Part shown: positions 34,225 through 44,131 of the stretch, piece by piece
Layout: every line of letters begins with the position of its first letter
Numbering within the stretch: position 1 is the stretch's first letter
Source of the DNA: UBA3871 sp041797745
GTDB taxonomy: Bacteria; Bacillota; Clostridia; Peptostreptococcales; Anaerovoracaceae
Length of the DNA: 64,000 bases
Assembly (NCBI GenBank): GCA_041797745.1
Contig: JBHBZU010000008.1
Span: 60,966-124,965 of the forward strand
Direction: 5' to 3'
Position numbers and translations under genes: made by a program
Notes under the pieces: generated by a model
What the model was told of the DNA's origin: nothing
The model's database searches: none
Seen by the model: only the letters and a program-made list of their open reading frames with translations

Positions 34225-35247
34225 ATGAACAGTGAATTGGAAAGAATATTGAAAGAAGCAAAGGAGCAGCTTAAAGCGGCAAAAACTCCTGAAGATACAG
34301 AAAATGTAAGAATCCATATGCTAGGTAAGAACGGGCAGATTACAGGCATTCTTCGTTCCATGGGTAAGCTTTCACCTGAGGAAAGAAAGACTTTGGGGCA
34401 GGCGGCAAATGTTGCCAAAAAGGAAATTGAAGATTTGCTCAATGCTAAAGTTGAAGAAGTTAAGGCGGCAGCCTTAAATGCAAAGCTGGCTTTGGAACGC
34501 GTTGACGTTACGGAACCGGGGAAACCTGTGGAGCTCGGAGCGGAGCACCCCCTCACTATTACTGCAAATGAGCTTGTGAAAGTATTTAATGAAATGGGCT
34601 TTACAGTGGTAGAGGGACCGGAAGTTGAAACGGTATGGTACAACTTTGACGCCCTTAACTCACCTATTAATCACCCATCCCGCGATATGACGGATACCTT
34701 TTATTTTTCCGAAAATCAGTTGTTGAGAACTCACACCTCTCCTGATGAAGTAAGAACTATGCAAAGCACAAAGCCGCCTTTTAAGGTGGTTATACCCGGA
34801 AGATGTTTCCGTTATGATACCCCTGACGCAACTCACTCACCGATGTTTCATCAGATGGAGGGGCTTGTTATAGGTGAAAATATTAAGATGACAGATCTTA
34901 AGGGTGCACTGGATCGTTTTGCTAAAAAGCTCTTTGGCGAAAATGCAAAAACCAGACTTAGACCGTCCCACTTCCCTTTTACAGAACCATCTGCTGAAAT
35001 GGATGTTTCATGCTTTAAGTGCGGAGGAAAGGGCTGTAATGTTTGTAAGGGAACAGGCTGGATTGAAATTTTAGGCTGTGGCATGACACATCCTCACGTA
35101 ATAAAGGCAGCAGGACTTGACCCTGAAAAGTACACCGGATGGGCTTTCGGTATGGGTATCGAAAGAGTAGCTATGCTGAAATATGGCGTTGACGATATTC
35201 GTCTCTTCTATGAGAACGATATGCGTTTCATATCTCAGTTCAAGTAA
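34225..35247 (+). CDS. pheS: Phenylalanyl-tRNA synthetase alpha subunit
   Basis: A 340-residue class II synthetase subunit that charges tRNA-Phe together with PheT. The N-terminal 90 residues are a coiled coil; then the catalytic core with HPSRDMTDTFYF, PGRCFRYDTPDATHSPMFHQMEG, FTEPSAEMDVSCFKC and the C-terminal GWAFGMGIERVAMLKYG. The extra Cys pairs (CFKCGGKGCNVCKG) look zinc-binding. GGAG precedes the ATG at one base past the previous stop. pheT follows 24 bp later. Confidence 0.97.
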   Translation: MNSELERILKEAKEQLKAAKTPEDTENVRIHMLGKNGQITGILRSMGKLSPEERKTLGQAANVAKKEIEDLLNAKVEEVKAAALNAKLALERVDVTEPGKPVELGAEHPLTITANELVKVFNEMGFTVVEGPEVETVWYNFDALNSPINHPSRDMTDTFYFSENQLLRTHTSPDEVRTMQSTKPPFKVVIPGRCFRYDTPDATHSPMFHQMEGLVIGENIKMTDLKGALDRFAKKLFGENAKTRLRPSHFPFTEPSAEMDVSCFKCGGKGCNVCKGTGWIEILGCGMTHPHVIKAAGLDPEKYTGWAFGMGIERVAMLKYGVDDIRLFYENDMRFISQFK

Positions 35248-35271
35248 TTCGGGTAAAAGGAGGAATTTATT

Positions 35272-37710
35272 ATGTTAGCACCAATTAAATGGTTAAAAGA
35301 CTATGTTGATATAGAAATGACAGCGGAAGATTTCGGCGCGCTTATGACTACCGCAGGCTTGGAATATGAGGAACTGGAAACTTTCGGAGAGCTTATTGAA
35401 AATGTTGTAGTAGGTAAGATTGAAAAGATTGAAAAACACCCATCTGCTGATAAGCTGGTGGTTTGTCAAATAAACGTGGGTAAGCCCGAACTTCTCCAGA
35501 TTGTAACAGGAGCGGACAATGTATATGAGGGGGCGCTGGTTCCCGTAGCCCTTGACGGTTCACGTCTTCCGGGGGCTCTTCATGGGCGTGAAAAGGAAGA
35601 GGGGGGCAGCGTTATTAAGGCAGGCGAACTGCGAGGCGTTCTTTCTCAAGGTATGCTTTGCGGTCCCCAGGAACTTGGCTGGTCTGACAAGGTGGCACCG
35701 TATATTTCAAAGGACGGCATTTGGCTTTTGTCCGAGGGAGAAGACAAACTGGGAAAAAGCATAGTTGAAGCCTTTGATTTGGAACAAAAGGTTATCGGCT
35801 TCGGAGTTACACCTAACCGCCCAGATTGGCTTTCAATGTTGGGATTGGCAAAGGAAGCAAAGGCATTTTTAAAGAAGCCTTTGAAGAAAAAAGAAATAAC
35901 TTTGAAATGCGAGGGTCAAGGGGAGGTTACGGATTATATCAGCGTTGAAGTTAAAAATCCTGCTTGCCGCAGATATACGGCACGTATTATAACCGATGTT
36001 GAAATAAAGCAGTCTCCGTGGTGGCTGCAACATCGCCTCATGCTTGCAGGTATGAGACCTATCAACAATATTGTGGATATTACAAATTTTGTAATGTTTG
36101 AATACGGACAGCCTCTTCATGCTTTCGATATAGAAACCATAGAGGGCAAAAAAATCATAGTAGATATGGCAAAGGAGGGAGACGAATTTACCACTCTGGA
36201 CGGAAAAGAAAGAAAGGTTTATTCCGATACTCTCATGATAAATGATTCAGTAAAACCTATAGGTATTGCCGGCATTATGGGCGGGCTCAATTCTGAGATA
36301 GAGCCAACCACCAAAACTGTTGTTTTGGAATCAGCTAACTTTGACGAAACAAGCATTTGCTTATCCTCAAAGAAGCTGGGGCTTCGTACGGAGGCGCAGA
36401 ACAGATATACAAGAGGAGTTGCTCCTGCTGTCTGCAAGGAAGCGGCGGATCGTTTCTGTCAGCTTGTGGAAATGACAGATTCAGGTCGTGTCGTTTCAGG
36501 CAGCATAGATATCTATAAGGATCCGGAAGTTCTGCCCACAACCAAGGTAAGAGTTTCCCGCGTGAACAATGTTATTGGTGTGGAAATTGACAGGGAGACT
36601 ATGATTAGCTTCTTGGAACAGCTGGATATGAAAGTTGAAGCTTCCGAAAATGAAGATGTCTTACTGGTGACACCGCCTGTGACAAGACGTGATATGCTTG
36701 AGGAAGTTGACTACATCGAAGAAATTGCAAGAATGTACGGCTTCGACAATATCCCTTACACTCTGACTGAAGATAATATTACGGTAAGCGTTTCAAAAAG
36801 CTGGCGCCTGCGTGAAAAAGCCCGTCATCTTATGACAGCCATGGGTGCAAGTGAAATTCAAACTTATTCATTTGTTAGCCCTAAGGGCGTAGAAAAGATG
36901 AATATTCCGGAGGACAGCTGGGAACGAGATTTCCTCACTCTCTTAAATCCTTTGGGTGAAGAAACTTCTGTAATGAGAACCATACTAATGCCTAATATGC
37001 TGGATACTTTGGCGCTTAATCAAAGCAGAGGTATTGCGGCAGTTAAGGCCTTTGAAATAGGCAATACTTTCATGCCTAACTTCATAGATTCAAAGGAACT
37101 GCCTATAGAAGAGCTTTCCATGAGTATCGGTGTTTACGGCGAGGGAGTAGATTTCTTTACCTTAAAGGGAATGGTGGAATTATTCATGGAGGGCATGGGT
37201 ATTCATGGCTGTACTTTTGAAGCAGAAAGCGAATATACCCCATATCATCCGGGCAGATGTGCCCGCATTATGCTGGGAGAGGAAGAAATGGGTATTATGG
37301 GAGAACTTCATCCGCAGGTTGCAGCCAACTTTAACCTTGAGGGAAGAGTATATGCCTGCGAACTGATGTTTGAAAAGTTCTTGGATAAGACAAAGTTTGA
37401 ACTCCACTATGAGCCTCTTCCAAAATTCCCGTCAACTGAAAGAGACATAGCATTGGTAGTTGATGAAACCGTTAAGGTAGGAGATTTAGAAGCCTCCATC
37501 CGTGAAAATGGCGGAGATATTTTGGAAAGCTTCAGAATGTTTGACGTGTACAGAGGTCATCAGGTGGGAGAGAACAAAAAAAGTATTGCTTTCAATCTTG
37601 TTTACAGAGCTAAAGACCGTACTCTTACAGACGAAGAGGTACAGCTTGTTCACAATCCGCTTATACAAAAGCTGGAAGCAGTGTTTGACGCCAAGTTGAG
37701 AGAAATGTAG
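35272..37710 (+). CDS. pheT: Phenylalanyl-tRNA synthetase beta subunit
   Basis: An 812-residue subunit of the Phe-tRNA synthetase tetramer. The N-terminal region has the tRNA-binding domain (IEKIEKHPSADKLVVCQINVG), then B3/4 editing domain (GMRPINNIVDITNFVMFEYGQPLHAFD), B5 domain and the C-terminal ferredoxin-like anticodon-binding domain (LPKFPSTERDIALVVDE). Length is normal. GGAGG precedes the ATG. No T-box or leader was seen upstream, so control of this operon is not visible. zapA follows after a 40-bp gap. Confidence 0.96.
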   Translation: MLAPIKWLKDYVDIEMTAEDFGALMTTAGLEYEELETFGELIENVVVGKIEKIEKHPSADKLVVCQINVGKPELLQIVTGADNVYEGALVPVALDGSRLPGALHGREKEEGGSVIKAGELRGVLSQGMLCGPQELGWSDKVAPYISKDGIWLLSEGEDKLGKSIVEAFDLEQKVIGFGVTPNRPDWLSMLGLAKEAKAFLKKPLKKKEITLKCEGQGEVTDYISVEVKNPACRRYTARIITDVEIKQSPWWLQHRLMLAGMRPINNIVDITNFVMFEYGQPLHAFDIETIEGKKIIVDMAKEGDEFTTLDGKERKVYSDTLMINDSVKPIGIAGIMGGLNSEIEPTTKTVVLESANFDETSICLSSKKLGLRTEAQNRYTRGVAPAVCKEAADRFCQLVEMTDSGRVVSGSIDIYKDPEVLPTTKVRVSRVNNVIGVEIDRETMISFLEQLDMKVEASENEDVLLVTPPVTRRDMLEEVDYIEEIARMYGFDNIPYTLTEDNITVSVSKSWRLREKARHLMTAMGASEIQTYSFVSPKGVEKMNIPEDSWERDFLTLLNPLGEETSVMRTILMPNMLDTLALNQSRGIAAVKAFEIGNTFMPNFIDSKELPIEELSMSIGVYGEGVDFFTLKGMVELFMEGMGIHGCTFEAESEYTPYHPGRCARIMLGEEEMGIMGELHPQVAANFNLEGRVYACELMFEKFLDKTKFELHYEPLPKFPSTERDIALVVDETVKVGDLEASIRENGGDILESFRMFDVYRGHQVGENKKSIAFNLVYRAKDRTLTDEEVQLVHNPLIQKLEAVFDAKLREM

Positions 37711-37750
37711 GCTTCTTTGAATTTAACTAACAGATTTTATGGAGGAAATC

Positions 37751-38305
37751 ATGGAAAACAATAGGGTTAGCGTAAAAATATATGGACAGGAATATGTTAT
37801 TTCCGGAGATGCCAGCAGAGAGCACATAATTACAGTCGCTGACTATGTTGATACCAAAATGCATGAGATATCCAGTGCTGCACCGGGCGCTTCAGTGGCG
37901 TCCCTTGCAGTGCTGTCCGCAGTAAATATTGCGGATGAGTATTTCAGCCAAGCAGAAGAAAAGGAAAATCTCATAAAGCAAAAAGAACAAGCCCTTAAAG
38001 ATGCTGAACATTATGTTCAGCTTTGGGATGAGTCAAAGGCAAATTACATGAACTACAAGGAGGACGCGTCTCATGCAATAGCTCAAAAGGAAGAGTTGGC
38101 GCGTATCCTCAATGAAAAGACCAATGAAATAGAACTGTTAAAAAGAAGAATCCTTGAAACCGAGTCTAAAGCTACCGAAAATGCGCAAGCTGAAATTGAG
38201 GAGCTTAGGGTAAGGTGCAAGGAGCTTGAAAACAATTTCTTTGATTTACAAATGGAAAACATTAAATTAAAGAGTGAAATAGAGCGTTCCAAACGCACGC
38301 TATAA
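37751..38305 (+). CDS. zapA: Cell division protein ZapA with extended coiled coil
   Basis: A 184-residue protein. The first 70 residues are ZapA (VSVKIYGQEYVISGDASREH, VADYVDTKM, VLSAVNIADEYF), which bundles FtsZ filaments. The rest, about 110 residues, is a long charged coiled coil (KEQALKDAEHYVQLW onward). Typical ZapA is about 100 residues, so the C-terminal extension is unusually long. The ATG at 37751 is preceded by GGAGG at 5 nt; an upstream in-frame ATG lies in the ribosome site. mutS2 follows, an arrangement common in Firmicutes. Confidence 0.9.
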   Translation: MENNRVSVKIYGQEYVISGDASREHIITVADYVDTKMHEISSAAPGASVASLAVLSAVNIADEYFSQAEEKENLIKQKEQALKDAEHYVQLWDESKANYMNYKEDASHAIAQKEELARILNEKTNEIELLKRRILETESKATENAQAEIEELRVRCKELENNFFDLQMENIKLKSEIERSKRTL

Positions 38306-38339
38306 ATGAGATAAATTAAAATAGATTAAGGAAAACCAC

Positions 38340-40730
38340 ATGAACAAAAAAACCTTTAAGGTATTGGAATACCAAAAAATAATAGACATGTTGGTCAATC
38401 AGGCGGCAGCGGAAATGACTAAGGCACAGCTTGAAAAGCTGAAGCCTAGCGTTGATGTACGCGAAATAAGGGAATTACAGGCGGAAACCACGGAAGCGGT
38501 TTCCGTTATTATGCATAAAGGAGCAGTTCCCCTGGGAGCTTTTTATGACATTTCAGACAGCTTACATCTTGCTAAAAAGGGAGGCAGTCTTTCCATGCGT
38601 CAGCTGCTTCAAATCCTTTACAATGTGAGAGTTACAAGGGAGGCAACAGTATTCTTAAAGAGCGATTTACCGCCTCTTCCAATCATTAACAGCATAGCAG
38701 AGGTTATGGTGCTTCAAAAATATCTTGAGGAGAATATTGACCGTTGCATTCTTTCGGAAGACGAGATGTCCGACAATGCTTCTTCCGAGCTTAAGTCCAT
38801 CAGACGTAAGAAAATACAGCAAGGGGAAGCTATTACTGCAAGATTGAACAATATCATAAACTCCTCTGCCAACAGAACTTATCTTCAAGACGCCATAGTA
38901 ACCATGAGGAACGGCAGATATTGCATACCTGTTAAGGCGGAACACAGAGCTCACTTTCCGGGTATGGTGCACGACAAGTCTCAAACAGGGGCAACTCTTT
39001 TTGTGGAGCCCCAGGCTATCGTAAATCTCAACAATGAGCTGCGGGAATTGGAGCTTGCGGAGAAGCAGGAGATAGACAGAATTTTACTGGAGCTTTCCTC
39101 CAGCGTGGCTGAACATTTCCATGAACTTATAAATAATCAGGAGTTGCTGGTAAAGCTGGATATAATCTTTGCCAAGGGAAAACTTTCCTGTGAAATGAAT
39201 GGAGAATCTCCTAAATTCTCAAGCAACGGGGAATTAGTATTAAAAGAGGCAAGACATCCTCTTTTGGAACGCAAAAAAGCTGTACCTATTTCCGTAACCT
39301 TGGGTAAACTTGGGGAAAAAGACGAATATCATACCTTGGTTATTACAGGGCCCAATACAGGCGGAAAGACTGTTACCTTAAAGACGGTAGGGCTTTTATC
39401 CATGATGTTTCAGACAGGACTTCATATACCTGCTTCTTCTGAATCTTTTATGCCGGTGTATAGCAAAATCTTTGCGGATATCGGGGATGAGCAAAGCATT
39501 GAGCAAAATCTGTCTACTTTCTCTTCCCACATGACAAATATCGTTCAGATAGTAAGGGATTCCACGGAGGATACATTAGTGCTTGTGGATGAGCTTGGGG
39601 CAGGGACAGATCCAACGGAGGGAGCGGCGCTTGCAATATCAATACTTGAAAATATTCGAAGAAGCGGTGCCTGCACCATTGCCACTACCCATTACAATGA
39701 GTTAAAGAAATATGCAATCGCCACTGCGGATGTAGAAAACGCCTGCATGGAGTTTAGCGTGGAAACCTTAAGCCCGACCTATCGTTTGCTTATCGGAGTA
39801 CCGGGAAAGTCCAATGCCTTTGAAATAAGTGAAAAGCTGGGACTTGATTCAGAAATTATCAAGTCGGCAAGGACTCTTCTTGAGAGCGGAGACATAGAAT
39901 TTGAAGAGGTCATAACGGCTTTGGAACATGACAGACGTGCAGCTTTGGAAGAAAGAGACGAAGCTATTTCGCTAAAGCTGGCTATGAAAGCCCAAAAGGA
40001 AGAGATAGACCGCTTACAGCAAAAATTGAATGCCGAAAAAGAAAAGATATTGTCGGAGGCAAGAGCGGAAGCGCGTTCCATTGTAAAGGACGCCCGTGAA
40101 ACTTCAAAGGAAGTCCAAAAGGAGCTAAAGGAGCTGGCGAAGATGGACAGCCTGGGAGAACGAACCAGACGTTACGACGAGAATAAGCGCAGGCTCAATC
40201 AGGCAGAAAAGAAATATCGGGAAAAGATTGTTGTCAGCGAAGACTTTAAAGCCGCAAAACCTGAAGATATTACAGTAGGGGCAAAGGTCAAGGTTATGAC
40301 CATAGGTCAAAACGGTGAGGTTCTCTCTTTACCTGATTCATCAGGTAAGGTTCAGGTTCAGGTGGGCTTGATGAAGACCAGCGTTAAAATTACAGACTTA
40401 ATGCTTCTAAATGTTACACGTAAAAAAGTAAAGGAAGAATTTAGGGGAAGCAAATACGGAACGCTTTATAGAATGAAAACCCAGAATATTTCACTTTCCA
40501 TTAATATTGTGGGAAGAAATTTAGATGATGCCATGATGGATGTGGATAAGTATATTGACGACGCCTATATTGCAAATTTGGAGTCAGTCACCATTATTCA
40601 CGGAAGAGGCGAGGGGATTTTAAGAAACGGTGTTTCAGACTTGTGTAAAACCCACAAACACGTAAAATCGTATAGAAAGGGTAAATATAACGAGGGAGGC
40701 GACGGAGTCACCATAGTTACCTTGAAATAA
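38340..40730 (+). CDS. mutS2: DNA/ribosome-associated ATPase MutS2
   Basis: A 796-residue MutS2 protein: ABC-type ATPase with Walker A GPNTGGKT at 337-344, Walker B-like VLVDELGAGTDPTEGAAL, then a coiled coil and KOW-like region, and a C-terminal Smr endonuclease domain (DAMMDVDKYIDDA, IIHGRGEGILRNGV). MutS2 suppresses recombination and rescues collided ribosomes in Firmicutes. The Smr core has HGRGEGILR with the conserved GxGxLR-type residues, so it is likely active. AAGGA precedes the ATG. Gene order zapA-mutS2 is usual. Confidence 0.95.
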   Translation: MNKKTFKVLEYQKIIDMLVNQAAAEMTKAQLEKLKPSVDVREIRELQAETTEAVSVIMHKGAVPLGAFYDISDSLHLAKKGGSLSMRQLLQILYNVRVTREATVFLKSDLPPLPIINSIAEVMVLQKYLEENIDRCILSEDEMSDNASSELKSIRRKKIQQGEAITARLNNIINSSANRTYLQDAIVTMRNGRYCIPVKAEHRAHFPGMVHDKSQTGATLFVEPQAIVNLNNELRELELAEKQEIDRILLELSSSVAEHFHELINNQELLVKLDIIFAKGKLSCEMNGESPKFSSNGELVLKEARHPLLERKKAVPISVTLGKLGEKDEYHTLVITGPNTGGKTVTLKTVGLLSMMFQTGLHIPASSESFMPVYSKIFADIGDEQSIEQNLSTFSSHMTNIVQIVRDSTEDTLVLVDELGAGTDPTEGAALAISILENIRRSGACTIATTHYNELKKYAIATADVENACMEFSVETLSPTYRLLIGVPGKSNAFEISEKLGLDSEIIKSARTLLESGDIEFEEVITALEHDRRAALEERDEAISLKLAMKAQKEEIDRLQQKLNAEKEKILSEARAEARSIVKDARETSKEVQKELKELAKMDSLGERTRRYDENKRRLNQAEKKYREKIVVSEDFKAAKPEDITVGAKVKVMTIGQNGEVLSLPDSSGKVQVQVGLMKTSVKITDLMLLNVTRKKVKEEFRGSKYGTLYRMKTQNISLSINIVGRNLDDAMMDVDKYIDDAYIANLESVTIIHGRGEGILRNGVSDLCKTHKHVKSYRKGKYNEGGDGVTIVTLK

Positions 40731-40781
40731 TATAGCGAATATAGCTTGGACGGGGCTGAAATAACCGGGTGGACATAGGAC

Positions 40782-40817
40782 TTTCAATAGGAATTTCAAC
40801 GGAAATTTCAATAAGAC
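40782..40817 (+). repeat. Three 12-bp tandem repeats
   Basis: TTTCAATAGGAA, TTTCAACGGAAA, TTTCAATAAGAC in tandem, in the gap between mutS2 and the DUF523 gene, 29 bp before its promoter. Confidence 0.6.
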
Positions 40818-40845
40818 CTCCTAATATGATTTTACCATGGCGAGT

Positions 40846-40874
40846 TTGACATAAAAATCAAAATTGACTATAAT
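40846..40874 (+). promoter_or_regulatory. Promoter of the DUF523 gene
   Basis: Perfect consensus TTGACA (40846-40851), 17-bp spacer, TATAAT (40869-40874), 37 bp before the ATG. Confidence 0.9.
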
Positions 40875-40910
40875 TAGATATTAACGAATAAATATACCAG
40901 AGGTGCTGAA

Positions 40911-41387
40911 ATGTACATAATAAGCGCGTGTTTGCTAGGAAAAAACTGCAAATATGATGGTGGTAACAATGACACTGAATGGGTCAGGGAGTTCGCTGAA
41001 AGCCACTCCTTTATGCCGGTTTGTCCGGAAACTTCCGGAGGCTTGCTGGCACCGAGAGAACCCTGTGAGATTGTTCATATTGCCGGCAGGCGAAAGGTAA
41101 AAAATACTTTGGGTGAAGACCTGACAGAAGCTTTTGAGAACGGGGCGGAGGACTTAATCAAAGCTGCGCATATTGCAGCCATGTTAAGAGATGAGGTCAT
41201 CGAGGGTGCCATTTTAAAATCCAAGAGCCCAAGCTGTGGGGCAGGAGAAATATACGACGGTACTTTCAGCCATAAAACAGTGCAGGGCTACGGTATCTTT
41301 GCCGAGAAATTGCAGGCGATAGGGATACCCATATATAACGAAAACTCAAAAGAACAGGTAGCACTTATAGGAAGAGATATTTATTAA
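40911..41387 (+). CDS. DUF523 (TudS-like) iron-sulfur protein
   Basis: A 158-residue cytoplasmic protein with the DUF523 signature: ISACLLGKNCKYDGGNN near the N-terminus (Cys7 and Cys13), PVCPETSGGL and SPSCGAGEIYDG. Members of this family include TudS, a [4Fe-4S] enzyme that removes sulfur from 2-thiouracil, so a thio-nucleobase or tRNA-sulfur related role is the best guess. AGAGGTG precedes the ATG. It stands between mutS2 and argS with a perfect promoter. Confidence 0.88.
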   Translation: MYIISACLLGKNCKYDGGNNDTEWVREFAESHSFMPVCPETSGGLLAPREPCEIVHIAGRRKVKNTLGEDLTEAFENGAEDLIKAAHIAAMLRDEVIEGAILKSKSPSCGAGEIYDGTFSHKTVQGYGIFAEKLQAIGIPIYNENSKEQVALIGRDIY

Positions 41388-41388
41388 G

Positions 41389-41424
41389 GCTATTAAGGAT
41401 GTTAAAGCTGTTAAGGATATTAAG
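41389..41424 (+). repeat. Two 18-bp tandem repeats after the DUF523 stop
   Basis: GCTATTAAGGATGTTAAA and GCTGTTAAGGATATTAAG, 15/18 identical. Read in another frame they encode AIKDVKAVKDIK, like the repeat inside AroA (60269-60304). Confidence 0.55.
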
Positions 41425-41469
41425 GCGTGAAAAATAAATAGGGGCGCTTGCTCCGCGAAAGGATATAAA

Positions 41470-43185
41470 ATGAATTACAAAGAATTAATTGCAAAGGTAA
41501 TATATGATTCGGAGATTGGTCTGGAAATGGATGAAATTCTGGACATTTTAGAGGTTCCTACAGATGACAAGATGGGGGATTATGCTTTCCCGTGCTTCAA
41601 ACTGGCAAAGGTTCTTCGTAAGGCACCGCCTATGATTGCAAAGGATATCGCTGAAAAAATTTCAGGTAGCGAAGTATTTGAAAAGGTGGAACAGGTTAAT
41701 GCTTATGTAAATATGTTCCTAAATAAAGAAACCTTTGTAAAAAATGTTATTTCTCAGGTTATAAATCAGGGCGACAACTTCGGAAGAGCAGATATAGGCG
41801 GAGGAAAGACTGTTATAGTGGAGTATTCTTCTCCAAACATCGCAAAGCCTTTCCATATCGGACACATAAGATCCACAGTTATCGGTAATGCAATCTATAA
41901 GCTCTATGAAGCTTTAGGATATGATACGGTAAGAATCAACCATCTGGGAGACTACGGTACCCAGTTCGGCAAGATGATTTGTGCATATCGCCATTGGGGC
42001 AATGAAGAGGATGTTAAGAGAGAACCTATCAAAACTCTTTTAGAATACTATACTAAATTCCACGTAGAAGTGGAAAATCATCCGGAATTGGACGATGAAG
42101 CAAGAGCTATCTTTACCAAGCTTGAAAAGGGCGAGGAGGAAGAGGTAAAACTTTGGCAGTGGTTTAGAGATGAATCATTAAAGGAATTTACAAAGGTTTA
42201 CGATATGCTGGGAATTACTTTCGATTCCTATGCAGGCGAGAGCTTCTATTCAGACAAAATGCCGGCTATTGAAAAGGAACTTGAAGAGTCGGGACTCATG
42301 AAGGAATCCGAGGGAGCTATGATTGTTGACCTTGAGCCTTACGGAATGCCACCGGCATTGATTAAGAAGTCTGACGGTTCATCCTTATACATTACCAGAG
42401 ACTTGGCGGCGGCAAACTATCGTAAACAGCACTACGATTTCTATAAGAATTTATATATTGTGGCTTCCCAGCAGAATCTGCATTTCCAGCAGTGGATTAA
42501 GATTTTGGAACTTATGGGCAGAGAATGGGCGCATGACTGCGTTCATATTCCGTTCGGTCTTGTTTCTCTTGAAGACGGTACCATGTCTACAAGACATGGA
42601 AGAGTCGTATTTTTGGAAGATGTATTAAATCGTGCGGTGGCTCAGACTAAGGAAATTATCAAAGAAAAAAATGCTGCTGCGGAAAATATTGACGAGATAG
42701 CCAAGGCGGTAGGTATTGGAGCTGTTATCTTCCAAGAACTTTCCAACAGCAAAATCAAGGATTATGTATTCAGCTGGGATAAGGTTCTTAATTTTGAGGG
42801 TGAAACAGGTCCTTATGTACAGTATGCTCACGCAAGAGCTTGTTCCGTACTTCGTAAGGCGGGAGATGAGGTCGTAGCCAAGGCTAAAGCTGTAACTTCC
42901 ATTGATGTTAAACATATTATAGGGGAAGCTGCCTACAAGCTGGCTAAGGAGCTTTATGATTTCCCCGGGGCTATTGTGGATGCCGCTGAAAAGTATGAGC
43001 CGTCGGTTCTTACAAGACATATCATAGATATAGCTCAAAGCTTCAATAAGTTTTACTATGATGAACATATCTTAGTTGAAAATGAAGAAGAAAAGATTGC
43101 CAAGGTGGCTATGGTATTAGCTGCCAAGACGGCGCTTAAAAACGGACTTGAGCTTTTAGGTGTTAAGGCACCGGAAAAGATGTAA
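41470..43185 (+). CDS. argS: Arginyl-tRNA synthetase
   Basis: A 571-residue class I synthetase that charges tRNA-Arg. It has the HIGH motif in FHIGHIRSTVIGNA and INHLGDYGTQFG, a KMSKS-like region at GTMSTRHGR, and the C-terminal helical anticodon-binding DALR domain (DFPGAIVDAAEKYEPSVLTRH, SFNKFYYDE). Length is normal. AAAGGA precedes the ATG. It is followed 8 bp later by a radical SAM gene, so the two may share a transcript. Confidence 0.96.
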   Translation: MNYKELIAKVIYDSEIGLEMDEILDILEVPTDDKMGDYAFPCFKLAKVLRKAPPMIAKDIAEKISGSEVFEKVEQVNAYVNMFLNKETFVKNVISQVINQGDNFGRADIGGGKTVIVEYSSPNIAKPFHIGHIRSTVIGNAIYKLYEALGYDTVRINHLGDYGTQFGKMICAYRHWGNEEDVKREPIKTLLEYYTKFHVEVENHPELDDEARAIFTKLEKGEEEEVKLWQWFRDESLKEFTKVYDMLGITFDSYAGESFYSDKMPAIEKELEESGLMKESEGAMIVDLEPYGMPPALIKKSDGSSLYITRDLAAANYRKQHYDFYKNLYIVASQQNLHFQQWIKILELMGREWAHDCVHIPFGLVSLEDGTMSTRHGRVVFLEDVLNRAVAQTKEIIKEKNAAAENIDEIAKAVGIGAVIFQELSNSKIKDYVFSWDKVLNFEGETGPYVQYAHARACSVLRKAGDEVVAKAKAVTSIDVKHIIGEAAYKLAKELYDFPGAIVDAAEKYEPSVLTRHIIDIAQSFNKFYYDEHILVENEEEKIAKVAMVLAAKTALKNGLELLGVKAPEKM

Positions 43186-43193
43186 GGTGAAAA

Positions 43194-44069
43194 ATGAGAT
43201 ACGAAGGCGATATTTACAGACCTCCAAGTGAAGCATACAGTTATCTGCTTCAAGTTACTGTGGGATGTTCACACAATAAATGCACCTTTTGCAGTATGTA
43301 CAAAAATAAAAAGTTTCACATTCGTCAGATGGAGGAGGTTTTAGAGGATTTGGCTATGGCGAGAGCTTATTATCCAAGGCTTGACAGAATTTTCCTCTGC
43401 GACGGTGACGCACTTTGCCTTTCAAACAATAAGTTGCTTGTTATTCTGAATAAGATTAAGGAACTGTTCCCTGAATGTGAGAGGATATCTTCCTATGCTC
43501 GCGGAAGCGATATAAATCGAAAGAGCGAAGAGGAGCTGAAAGAGTTAAAGGAAGCGGGCTTGGATATGGTTTATGTTGGAGCCGAATCAGGTTCCAATGA
43601 GGTACTGCGCCGTATCTGTAAAGGTTCCACTAAAGAAGAAATTTTGGAAGCTATACAGAAAGCGGAACGCTGCGGCATAAAGACCAGCGTAACCTTTATT
43701 TCAGGAATCGGTGGTCAGGAACTGACTAAAGAACATGCAGAAGAAACGGGTAAGATGATTGCAGAAATGGGGGCTTCATATGTGGCAATTCTAACCTTTA
43801 TGCCAAGACCGGGGGCGCCTATGTGCGATGCTATTTTAAATGGTGATTTGGTAATTCCAACTGCTTGGGAGGCAGTAGAAGAAATAAAGATGATTCTTGA
43901 AAATACCAGAGGACTTAAAAAGACCTGCGTATTTAGAAGCAACCATGCATCCAACTACCTTAACTTAAAGGGCAATCTTCCGGAAGACCTTGATAAACTC
44001 ATTGCCCAGTGCGATTACGGTCTTGCTCATGCGGATATGCTGAAAAGTGAGATGTTGAGAGCGCTCTAG
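43194..44069 (+). CDS. Radical SAM protein (Elp3/HemN-like), function unknown
   Basis: A 291-residue radical SAM protein with the cluster motif CSHNKCTFC in TVGCSHNKCTFCSMYKNKKF, then FLCDGDAL, GLDMVYVGAESGSNEVL and FMPRPGAP. It has no B12 domain. The fold resembles the HemN/Elp3 group but no known subfamily was recognised. It starts 8 bp after argS with AAGGTG before the ATG, and a larger radical SAM protein follows after 62 bp. Confidence 0.85.
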   Translation: MRYEGDIYRPPSEAYSYLLQVTVGCSHNKCTFCSMYKNKKFHIRQMEEVLEDLAMARAYYPRLDRIFLCDGDALCLSNNKLLVILNKIKELFPECERISSYARGSDINRKSEEELKELKEAGLDMVYVGAESGSNEVLRRICKGSTKEEILEAIQKAERCGIKTSVTFISGIGGQELTKEHAEETGKMIAEMGASYVAILTFMPRPGAPMCDAILNGDLVIPTAWEAVEEIKMILENTRGLKKTCVFRSNHASNYLNLKGNLPEDLDKLIAQCDYGLAHADMLKSEMLRAL

Positions 44070-44131
44070 GCACAGGTATAGAGGTAGCCTTGCAGGCAAA
44101 ACTTGAAAATTTAGCTATAAAGGTATAGGAA

